NCBI GenBank assembly: GCA_023053575.1
Contig: JAKZAP010000010.1
Span: 11,803,225 to 11,867,224, forward strand
From: Branchinecta lynchi
Lineage: Eukaryota > Arthropoda > Branchiopoda > Anostraca > Branchinectidae
Length of the DNA: 64,000 bases
Reading direction: 5' to 3'
Position 1 is the first letter of the stretch; every line of letters begins with the position of its first letter. Positions 12,101-24,100 of this stretch are shown here, piece by piece. A program made the translations under genes and the position numbers. The notes under the pieces were generated by a model. That model had not been told where the DNA came from. It made no database searches and worked only from the letters and a program-made list of their open reading frames with translations.

Positions 12101-15100
12101 TCTGGCAAAATATCGTGCCCCTGGCTGGACCAGTAACGTGATAAAAGTTAACAAGCTAACTACGCTCCCGGGCGTGGTAAGCAAATAGTTACTATTAGTT
12201 ACCATTTCGAGTAGGTTGGAACGGTCTGCGTAGTAACTTTTTGCGACGTTGGAACGAAAATAGTAACTAATAGTTACGACTGTTAAAAAGGGTGGAACAC
12301 GCTCAAGGTATCACCCAATTCCTTGCTTAGTCTTTCTTAGAAAATTTTCAGCCATAGCGCATCCTCAAATGTCAATTTCAGTCCTTCAAACCCACAGGTT
12401 CTGACAGGTAACCTGAATCGGATTTGACTTTATCCCTCGTTATTGTTCTCTTCCGGACCTACCTCCCAGTAGCTGTCGAACCGAAGAAATCTCAGCCCTT
12501 TCTTAGGCAGACGACTGGTTCCCGTTTAGACTAAACATAGAGCGTGTTCCACCCTTCTAACAATAGTTACTAATAGTTACTATTTCCGTTCCATCCTCAT
12601 GAAAAGTTACTACGCTGACCGTTCCAACCTTGTCGGAATAGTAACTAATAGTTACTATTTGCTTACCATGCTCGGGACCGTAGTAAGCGTAGTAACTACG
12701 CATCTCTGTAACGTGATTGGTCGGATTCGCCCCTGGCGTGAGATTCTGCTGGAAATTAGAAAAATCGTTCCAGCCTTGACGGCGAAAAGCCAGAATTCGT
12801 GACGTCATGCGTAGTAACTACGGTAAGTAGGATGGAACACGCTCATAGTGTGTTGATTGGTTTATGTTCTGTTACGATATAGCACCTCGGCTGAAAGGAA
12901 GTTTTATTGAAATTGGTTTTTAGTGTTTTGCACTTCTCCTCTATGAAAAAATTGTACTGGAGAGGAAGAGTGGAGTAATTGGAACCGAAACACAGTTTCC
13001 GTTCAGATGTATTTTTCAAAGTTACAGTATTCTTAGTTGTATTCTTATTTAACTTGTGTTTCTTTCTTTTCTCTATGTACCCCACTATTTCTATTTCATA
13101 GAAGTGGAATAAAAAGATCATTCATTCATTCAGCACACTTTGACTACTTCTAGCCGAGCTGAGCCCCCTTGACTTGTTGAGAAACTGAAAAATGTGTATT
13201 GTGTCTTTCTGACCAATGAGTTTCTGGGAAACCGTAGTCGGGAGCCTGAGATGTTGCAAAAGGGCTCGGACACGGCAAGTGCACACATCGGTATAAATGC
13301 TGCTATGGTGGATAAAAATGAGGTGAAAACTCCGAATCTCGGAAACGAGAATGAATGAAGTGACTTGGGACTTGAGTTAGTAGTATAGATACGACAGGTC
13401 CTTTAAAGGACAAGTACTTATGATAGTAATTCATTGTACTTCAGTAGTATTTCCGTCTATTTTCGTTCCCGAGCGCTTCATAGGTGTATCCTATCTCCTC
13501 TGTTAGGAATATATTGACAATCACGCTTGCCACGTTTGTTCTCTTTGCGTGATATAGCAGGTGCCCTATCATAATTTCAGAGGAGCTTATTTGTTCGGAG
13601 GCCGGTTATGCAAATTTTGCCAAAATTGTCATCCAAGGCAAGGGACATGCATGGAAAAAGGCAAAAAACAGCCGAAGCCGTGTGTAATTTTCTGTGACAA
13701 TAGCTTAGGTATAAAGTGGTCAACTATCCCGAAACATCTGAGCAGAAACATCATAGTCGGAGGTGTCCTTAAAGGAACAGAAAACTTGACTCAAACTTGA
13801 CTCGGGGAGCTAGCTGACATATCAAGAATGTACCCTCAGTCGATATTGAGAGTAAGAAAAATTCTCGTTACGACCATTGCAGTTTCCGGGCAGTTTCCGA
13901 AAATTCGACTTTTGAGTTAGTAGAGAAAAAAGCAAAAGGTTTGTGTGCCGGAAGTAGGAATCGAACGCACGACCTCTTGACTACTGTCCCGATACTATGG
14001 CCGAAACAAGACCAAAGGCGAACTTTTACAGTGTATAAGTGCACAAATACAGTGCATAAGGGGCAAGGGCCTGCCAGCTAGCTTTGGCAACACTAAGGAG
14101 GGGGTTCGAGATAACAAAGAATGGGGGTCCTGAAGACAATAAGTCCCTGTATCTTTATCTAAGCCCCCCAGGTTGGTTTGGAGCGTGTTCCATCCTACTT
14201 GCCATAGTTACTACGCATGACGTCACGAATTCTGGCTTTTCGCCGTCAAGGCTGGAACGATTTTTCTATTTTGCAGCAGGATCTCACGCCAGGGGTGAAT
14301 CCGACCAATCACGTTACAGAGATGCGTAGTTACTACGCTTACTACGGTCCCGAGCATGGTAAGCAGATAGTAACTATTAGTTACTATTTCGACAAGGTTG
14401 GAACGGTCAGCGTAGTAACTTTTCATGAGGATGGGACGGAAATAGTAACTATTAGCAAGAACAAATAACGAGTAAGAACAATGGTCTCTCGTCCATCCAC
14501 CGACTATAAATGTTCCGACAACAGTGAGCGGAGGTGGACCCATTTCGTGGTCGCCCGTGTATACTCGTTGGTCTCCGACTCTCCGCCGTTAAGTCATTTA
14601 CGAAGAAAACAACGTAGCCACTAGCGAGGCGGATGTTCTGGCCTGTTCACACGGGAAGGAAACAGCGTTGATTTTGTTTGAGTAGACGCTGGCGTCTGAT
14701 TAGTGAATATTAGTGATGCGAAAAACAAAAAGCGAACTTGACGATGGTCATTCATAGTCGCTTTTGTTACACCATGACCATACGTATAAAGATTTAATCC
14801 CTTGTGACATTCCCTTTTTATGTCTCTCGGGAGAACCATACAATGCAAACCGGGATTTGAAGCACACTCCCTGAAGTCATGACCCATTGAGTTTCAACAT
14901 CTGTAGTATTAACTTTGTCAGACGAGTGTAAACTAAGAGTAACGTAATTAAGGCTTTCGAGGATTACTGAAATTACCGAAATGGTAGAATAGCATGGAAT
15001 AGTCAAAATAATACCAGTAGGTGAGTGTATATTTTGTGTTTTTTCTTCTTTTTTTCCGAAATGTATAATTGTATACATTTCAATTTATTGAGTTAGATTT

Positions 15101-18100
15101 CGATCAGTAGTTAATCGAAAGACAAAAGTTCACCTCAACTTGGTCTATCTCGTTTGTCTTTTAGTTCACTAATTACAAATAATTCGATTTCAACGGTGTA
15201 TTTTCCCATCAAAGAAAGTCTTTGGTTTTCGTACTGAGGCCTTGCCACATGGGTTTTAGTTTGTCTAGGGCCCACATAGAAGTCCTAGTACGTTTCTGGT
15301 TAGTTTGTCAGAGTAGAAGCCTATTCCATCTGCGTAATATTTGTTCATTTCCACTTAGCCTATTAAACCTGAAACACGGCCTTTTTTTTAAAGAATCTGC
15401 CTGTTTTCATCTGATATTCTCATATGAGAGCAAATACCTGGAATGAAATTTATCTCTTCTTGTTCTGGATATTGACACTACTTAATTGAATTGACCCCGA
15501 AAAGATACAATTTACGTTACCATATATCTTACGTTACCTGTATACGGCCTTTGGGTTTTTCAATAAGATATATATACAGTTTATCGTACTTTAACTAAAT
15601 TTGACGCATTTGTAAAATCTGCTTTGCATCAAATGGCAGTTTCTGTATATTTTGATATTCTTAGGAATTTTCTTGTCAACCTCCGAAAGCTTGTCTGAAT
15701 CAATGAGCCGGCAACCGCTGTTTCAGCGCCCGCCCAGCCCAGTGTGAACAGGCTTATCACTGCTGCCTCCATTCGATTTTTCTTCCTCAGTGGTTTACTG
15801 CGTTACACCTTCTCTGTTGAGGTAACGACTTTTGATGTCCCGGGTAAGATCCACCTCCGCTCGTTTGCGTCGGGAGTCGACTCGTCTCAGCTTGGTTGTG
15901 TGACAGATATAGGGAGACAGCAGTTCTTGCTCTTATTTGTTCTTGCTATTAGTAACAATTGTTAGAAGGGTGGAACACGCTCTTGATGTCCGAAAGTTGC
16001 GTAGTCAAGTTTTCTGTGCCTTTAAAGGACCCTTCGTACCTATAATGCCAATACAACTTACTTCTGTAATTGCTCCGTTAGCTCTAAACCAGGAGATCCT
16101 ATTTTCAAATGTTACATTCTGAACCCGCTAACAACACGTCAATCATTTTCACACTTGCCACGTTTCACTATTTTCCATGCGTATCATGCTCTGGACTGAC
16201 ACTTATCATGCTGTTAGTCTGTAAAACCGGTTGTCTGAATTTTTCCGTGTTTTAGCCAGAAGTCAGTGGGCCTCGAACAAAGCTTAAAGGACACCTCGCA
16301 GTATTTACTACTGAACTTACAGTATTTTAAAGTATTTGAATAACTAGGCTCTGCTTTCAACAAATACCCCACGGTTTTGGCTGTTTTAAGCCTTTTCCGA
16401 GACCCGTTGACTTACAGCGAAAACAGGGAAAAAATTTACATAATCATTTTTTCTGATGGAAAAACTTCTCGCAGACAACCTTCGACAGCGTGATACACAT
16501 CGAAAGTAGCAAAACACCGCAAGTGAGAAAATCAGCGTGGCTTCGTTAGAGTGGTTTGAATGTACCGTACGAAATTGGGGTCTCTGGGTTTAGAAATATA
16601 TGGAGCTATTATGGAAGTAGGTTGCGTTAGTATTATAGGTAATACAGGTCCTTTAAAACAGCCATAGTCCTGGATAATTCTTTGAAAGAGCCATAGTCCT
16701 GGATAATTCTTTGAAAGCAGGGCCTAGTTTTATTCTTTTCATCTATTTTTGAGTATTGGAACACGAACAGCAAATAGTGCAAGGTGTGCTTTAAGTGTTT
16801 TTTTTTATGTTTAGGTAGCTTCAACGATGGGCCTGGATGCTTCAATAGCCAAAGATTTCAGAGTCAACAAGCAGAAAGTGGACGAAGTCACGGACGCGAG
16901 CGAAGAGGAGAAGTTCAGATCCTGCAGAAGGTATATATTGTATATTTTTATTTCATTTCATGTATGTTTCACTGAAGCGATATATGCCATATCCGTTTTG
17001 TCATGCCCGAGTATGTCGTGGCGAGGATTTCCAATATTGGTTAAAACGTGTGCAATCATGCAATTCAATTGCAATTCAATTCAATTTTCAGTTCAATTTA
17101 TTTCTTGCCAATATCAACATAAGATAGTTTGGATGCGTCACAAAGAAGACAATGGTACAAATCTCACAACACGCACAATCCAGACACAATCGAACACATG
17201 TTGTACCGTGTGTCCGTGGATCTCATAGACTTCAATAAAGTGTCTTGTCTTAGGGTATTACAAGCTCCGGTGATAAGAGGAGGGACGAACGCCGGATTCC
17301 GGTAGTTATCACGCTCTCTGTAACGAAAATAATAACAACGCGAACATACGTCATCACTCTTACGGGAGTTAAGAACCGATAGCTCGCAATCATCATAAGT
17401 AAATTGTAACGATAGTAACAGTCGTGGAACGAAAATAGTAAGTGGGAGGAGCCAATTTACTTATTACGGCGGGCTCTGGGACGGCAATAATAACAAGAAT
17501 AGTAACGATCGTAACCAATAATAAATTGCTGGAACGCTACCTTATTTTTACGCATCGCATGCAGGTTTCCCCATATTGATGCGAATCTCACATCGAAAAT
17601 CTTAAAGGGGCTCTAAAATAACAGTAAAATAATATAAATGGAGGAAACAGACTTTCAGACCATTGATCTATGGTTTCTGCCGTTACAATATTTTCTCGAA
17701 GTATTAACTATTCAGGAAGAAAATAATACACAGATGGCACTTTACACAAGGAACTTCTACCATGACCAATAAACCAGAAACATGTTTCTGGTTTATTGGT
17801 CACGGTAGAAGTCCCTTGTGTAAAGTATGTTTCTGGTTTATTGCGGTAGAAGTCCCTTGTGGAAAGTGCCATCTATGTATTATTATAAATTTCCGTGATA
17901 AATCATGTTTTGTTTTAGGCTTACGTTCAAATGCCGAGCTTGTGGGACCGACAACAAAGTTGAAGGCTTATATAAAATCAAGGTAAGGTAAAGTCTAAAG
18001 TAAGGCTGATTGTGTCATTTATCTGCTGTCTGACGTAAACAACGCATCAGCTGTTACCGGCTTAGTAGTTGAACGGCAGCCTTGTTAAGAGTAAGGCTTG

Positions 18101-21100
18101 AGGAGGGTTTTCGCGAGATCTCGCAATGACTTTTCGGCGTGCGAAGCGCATCGCGAAAACTGTGGGAAAGCGATTCCTGGAATAACGTTCCACTTTCCCG
18201 CTGGACTGATCGCGAAAACCCATGGAAAGATGATATCACCGGGAAAATATCGAATTCAAACTTTTTCGAATAAATATGGTTCACTTAACGGTTCTTTCAT
18301 TCTCATATTTTTCATCGAAACCACCTTAATAACGCTTGCCATTTTTTTTTATTTCATTAGTGATAATTGAACTGTTTTTTCTCCACAACTTTGAAATTCT
18401 CGCCGAAACATTCAACTTTCCGCGGAGCTTTCCACTAACCTCGTGGAATCACTTTCCGGGAAAGTTGCTTTGGTTTCTAAAGCGCGAAAACCCGGTTGGG
18501 AAGTTCGGCAACTTCCCGAAGTAGCTCGAAAAGCATTGGAAAGTGATTCCGACTTTGCTTTCCTGCTCGCGAAAAGCCTCTTTTTGGTACACTTATGGAG
18601 TCCGGTCTGGAGCATTGCAGCATTTGCGACTTTGAATTAACCATCATCCAAGTGCCCAATTCAAACCAGGGCTCGGTTTGGCCGTGGAGTCATCTAGTGG
18701 CGTGGTTTGAAAGCAACCCGATGGGCAAGCTCAGATTGAACTTAAAGGACTCCTCTTGCTTATTCTGCATTTCAGTTGATTCTTAGTTCTCTTGTGGAAT
18801 TGTAATGTTCTGAAAAATCTTTCGTCATTGCTTCGTTTTTTTCTTGCGACTTCTTACCACTTTTTGCTAGGCACGCAACGCAAACTTCTCTAAAGGCTTC
18901 GAAGTCCGCCAAAAACTCTTTCCCGCACAAGGACATGATCAAAGTGTTCTTTTTCATTTTGGAAGACCTAGTACGCGATCATGTCTAAGTAAGTAAGTAA
19001 TTTATTTATGACCCGCCGTTTTGAAAAGGCGGAGTAAATGAAGAAAATAAACAAAACACATAAACACAAAGTAAAAGACACTTAATTTTCAATCTTCGGT
19101 CAGGGAGCAGTGGACGACGTCGTGCGCTGGTTGGGCCCTGTTGTCCATGATTTTTGAAAATCATGTCTATCTGATATTCTATTTTCTGTTGTGGATTTCT
19201 TTTGTTTTGCTTGGTTTTCTCACTTTTTAACCAAGGCGCATTTAGTTTTCAAATATTTGCGTCCAGCTGCCGCATCGGAGAGCATGGATAGAGTCGACAA
19301 ATGCTAACAAGAAAATAGCGAATTTCACGGGGAAGGTAATAACGTTTTCGAAAAATTGTATTGCTGAGCTGTTTCATCATGGAAAGATCATTCCTAGTGA
19401 GAATTGTGCTTTAACAAGGAAATTAGACTAACGGAAAAAGATTTGCTGGAAAAAAAATGACAGCCAAATATTTGTTGTTATTTATTTATTTAAGTAATTC
19501 TTTTTGAGGTTTTTTTTTTTTATGCCCGCCGAACTTTTGGTAAGGAAATGTGTATCCGTCAAGCCATCCCAGACTGGGTGACCCGCTGAATAATTCATGA
19601 GTGGGCAGAATCGACGGACTTATCTTCACTAAGGGTTGGTTGATTTATATTCAAACATTGGATAAAACGGATACGTCAGCTACGATGCTTCGACAGCGAA
19701 GTTTCTGCCCTTCTTGGCAAGGGTGCTCGTCAGGCTGTCAAGACCGCAGCAGTGGGAAAGACAGGAACTCCTGTAAAATTGCGTCGTGAATACATGATTC
19801 CCAGTGAGCTTGGGCTCAAGGAGTATTTATGGTTGGTTGATTGTTCTATTAGTTGCGAATACTGTTAGCTGTTATTACGATTTTGTGCAACGAAAAGGTA
19901 GAGTAGGGTTTACAATAATCATCCCTGGCGGCTGGCAATGTTTTCTCCCCTATTTTACCACACCAGTTCACTCCTTCAAAGTTTAACTGAAAAGCCGACT
20001 TATGTTTGTATCATTTAGCTGAACACATAGCATTCTTTGGATCGTGTATAGGACTTTTTTATTTTCCACTATTTGCTCCACAGTGACGTTCATGAATATC
20101 TACAGCCGTCCTCTTAACGCAAAATTCTACTATGACTCGGAAAGTGTGAATCTTAATGGAAACGAGGTTTTTCAGTTGCTGGTGATCATCTTGCGGACGG
20201 TAGTTCACTGCGCGAACACTTATTTTCCGTTAATCGATTTCGTCAAGCATACAACAGAGGTACAAGCACATATAGACACCACACATCCGACGGGGAAACA
20301 CCACTATTTAGAATCGATTATTCATGAGCAGCGGAGCAACGAAGTAACACATTTTCGTCGGGTCTTCAAGCCTGCTTAAGTGAATAAGTGATGGGTAACT
20401 TATCTCAGCCCTTTTCGGTTAAATTTTAAGATAGGAACCTTTGGCTGCATGTCAAGCCTATGTGATTTGATATGGGCTACAGCAACATTTTACTGGAGGA
20501 AAAAGTATTCTGGAAAAGACAGTGCAGGAAGAGGTCGTATAAAGAATCCACTCACATCCAGATCTCAAGACTTGTGGAGCTTCCCTGCATGTTTGCTTTT
20601 TGATAACTTTCGGTTCTGTGTTCATCCTGTCCTTAAAGGACACCTGAATGAAGAGTAGCAAGTATCATCCCTATCTGTGTGACTTCCGTTAACATTGCCT
20701 GCAGGAAACTCGATCCAAATACGAAATAGTGTTTCCAAGCTAAGATTTTTGCTCCATTTTGCATCTGTCCTTATTTCATTACCGAACAGTTTTAGAAATG
20801 AACAAATGTCTCCAATCAACCCTTCCTCTTGAATATTTTTTAACCAGTTAAGCCCAAACGTATATCTAGAAGAAATTCCAATACGATCCGGCCAGCGTTG
20901 TACAAGATTTGAATGAATTGCGCTTGTTGTCTTGGAGTCTGCATGTGCAAACCTCCAGAAATGAGCATCCCTGTTTTGAAAACGTCACGCTCAGGAGAAG
21001 AATGCTCTCCGTGGCCATGTCTGTAAATGCATTCTCCATGGTGTATTCAAGTATGTTCAGGTGTCCTTTAATACCTACGAAGTAACGCACGAACTTAGTT

Positions 21101-24100
21101 CTATATTAATTTTCTTTTCTTTCCAAGGACAATGAAGCTGAATTTGCACTATACCGTTGCGTGAACCAAGAATGCAGCGAATCTCCGTTGAGGAATGTCA
21201 ACTACATTAGCAACGTGATTAGCATGTCTATCAGAAGTTTTGTTGACCGGTATTACAAGGTAAGGCAAATGACTGATATATTAAAAAAAAAAAAATGCAA
21301 TGGGCCACTACATATTGTCGGATGTTTTATTGTAACTTTTTCAGCTTAGAAAGTAACAAGCGAATTCTATGGGCACTGCGAGACAGCATACAGGCGATAC
21401 TGTAATATCTTACCCGGGGTCCGGCCAATCCACACAGGTCAGTTCATCACAGGACAATTTGTTATACTGACATGTCCCAGTGAGACTAATTTCATTTTCG
21501 GTGTTATTGAAATATATTATTAAATAATCAGCTACATGAAAATAAGGTGGCTACATAATGCATTCTAACATGTGGTTTGGAGCAGTTCCCCGGATGTATT
21601 TGAGTACGTTAGTCTGACCAGACCGATATCTCCCAACGATAGTTTTCGGTCCCAGGTTAGTCTTCGTCCTTCTTCTTCTTGGGTGGGTTTGGGGAAACCA
21701 GCAACAAATCCCTCAACATTCATTTCGGTTCGGCCCTTCTCAAGTTGCGAAACGGTATCAGTTTCTGAATATTTGGATGAGCCGCTTTTAAGCTGAATTT
21801 CATCCTTCAATAATGTTGTTAGTTCTATGGAATTCTTCTGCGACCCGCCCAGAGGTGTTCCAGATAGGGATAGATAGGATTTTGTATAGGAGAAACTCTC
21901 CCAGTTTTCCTCAGTTCCATATTTAACTGATAACACCTTGACTCCCGTAAATAATATATACCAAAAAGACCGAGGATTAAATATCTGAGTTCTTAAGTTT
22001 AAAGGACACCTGAACAATGAAACCATACTTGAACACACCATGAAGAATGCTTTTACAGACATGGACACGGAGAGCATTCTTCTCCCGAGCGTGACGTTTT
22101 CAAAATAGGGATGATTGTTTCCAGAGGTTTGCACATGCAGACTCCAAGACAAAAAGCGCAATTCATTCAAATCTTGTACAGTGCTGGCCGGATCGTATTG
22201 GAATTTCTTCTAGAAATACGTTTGGGCTTATCTGGTTAAAAAATATTCCAGAAGAAGGGTTGATTGGAGACATTTGTTCATTTCTAAAATTGCTCGGTAC
22301 TGCAATAAGGACAGATGCAAAATGGAGCAAAAATCATAGCTTGGAAACGGTATTTCGTATTGGGTTTTCTGCAGGCAATGTTAACGGACGTCATACAGAT
22401 AGGGATGATACTTGGTACTCTTCATTCAGGGGTCCTTTAAATATAATGATTGAAAGGTGGGTTTAAACAATCTTGTGAAGGGATAGCAGTCATGCCAAAC
22501 TTCCAATGTAATAGCACATTTTCTAAAATGTGACGTGTTATGACTTAGTGTCCTTATGACTTATGAGGGACGAACCGTCGGTGTGACATAAGTTTTCCTG
22601 TGACCAATTGTCCTAGAATCCTATGGACATGCCCATAAAAGGTTCAAGAGTGACTGACCCTATCCGACGTCCCTTCAGAGATCGATAGCCTGGCTTGGTA
22701 GCAGCTTTTCCCTTTAAGGCTCTCGTCGTACCTTTCATTGAACACGGGAGCTTAACGCCAAAGCCGTCACTGCGAAACCTGCTGTATAGCCACGTCTTAT
22801 AAGATAATCTTCCACTCCAAGCGTAATTCTTACTCGAATGATCTTTTCAAGATAAAGTTGCTTAGAAATAACATTTTTTTTAATATCAGTAAATAGTTTT
22901 TATATACTAAATCGGTAATATAGTTTTTTTTAATACCCCGTGATATTATCGAATTTCTTGTTTGGCGCTTGTCGACTCCGAGCGTGTTCCACCCTTCTAA
23001 CAATATCTTTAAACAGAGATCCAACCAGACGAACGTTTCGCTCAAGTGAGCTTTTTGAACGGCTAATCAGAAGGAGGTCATCAGCATATGCTAGGTAGGA
23101 AAGTTCACTGAACCCGAAAAAACAACTCGATGGGATCTTGGTCAGAACACTTGCGATACAAGCATTAAATATGTACGGCGAAAGGACACCTCCTTGTCTG
23201 ACCCCGCACTTCACTGGAATATTCCCGAAAATATGACCGTTAGATTTCATTCTCACATACGAATTAGAATACCAGAAACGTAGCACAGATATAACTGAAA
23301 TTATACCAAGCTGATATAGTGACAGCAGAGATTACGAATGGACAACGGAGCCAAATGCTTTAGAAATGTACTCAATCAAAAGCAAGCTTTTCGATACCGG
23401 TTATCAAATTATCCAATTTCTTACAAGCCTTGGCAAAACTGGTGAAGCTAGCAAGTGTGTTTTTATTGTGCGGCAAATACGTGTTAATTATCAACACTAC
23501 GTCGCCTAATAGCTAGATAGTTTTCGTCTGATCCGTAACACTGGGGAGACAAAAAAGAGAGCCGTCGCTTGATAATACAGGCCAGTCCTCCTGATGGACG
23601 GCCGCGAGTTCTTCGGGCGTAAGTTGTGAATACTATGTGCTCGGGACTCCGCCGTAGAAAATTCACACCGGGTAGTAAGTGTTCTTGTAGAAGGACTATA
23701 TCAAAATAATTCAGAAGCTGGTCAATGCAAACGTCCTTGTCTTTGGTTCCATTTATATTAAAAGAGCAGAGAGAAACAGATGTATCAGTCACTTGGAAGC
23801 AGTGATTAGAGAGCGCAGAATCGGACACCTTAAACTGAATGAAACGTGGAAAAAAACGTGGACCAGAGCTTCGAGCGCACTTAACGGTTGGGCTTTTGCA
23901 ATTGGCTGCAATATGATCTTCGGCACGACACTTATAACAACATCGTGGGATCTCATGATATTCGAACACACGCAGAAGCTCATAATCAATTTTCAGACCA
24001 TTTTTTAGTGCATTTGTTTTAGATGCTAGGTCGCCGAAAGAAAGTTTAACAGCGTGGGAGTTCCCTTATGGAATTATAAACTTCTGAAATCTCGATTTGA

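Noticed and set aside
13940..14010. Functional tRNA gene
   Set aside because: Box B is present but stem pairing and the anticodon arm are not convincing; kept only as a low-confidence SINE-like segment.
16827..17228. 133-codon + strand frame starting in POLA1 exon e
   Set aside because: Only 16815-16930 is coding; the rest reads into intron past a good donor.
21565..22170. 201-codon open frame on the - strand
   Set aside because: It crosses the edge of a TTAA element and intron sequence, has no recognisable domain, and similar stretches in the inverted copy are not open.
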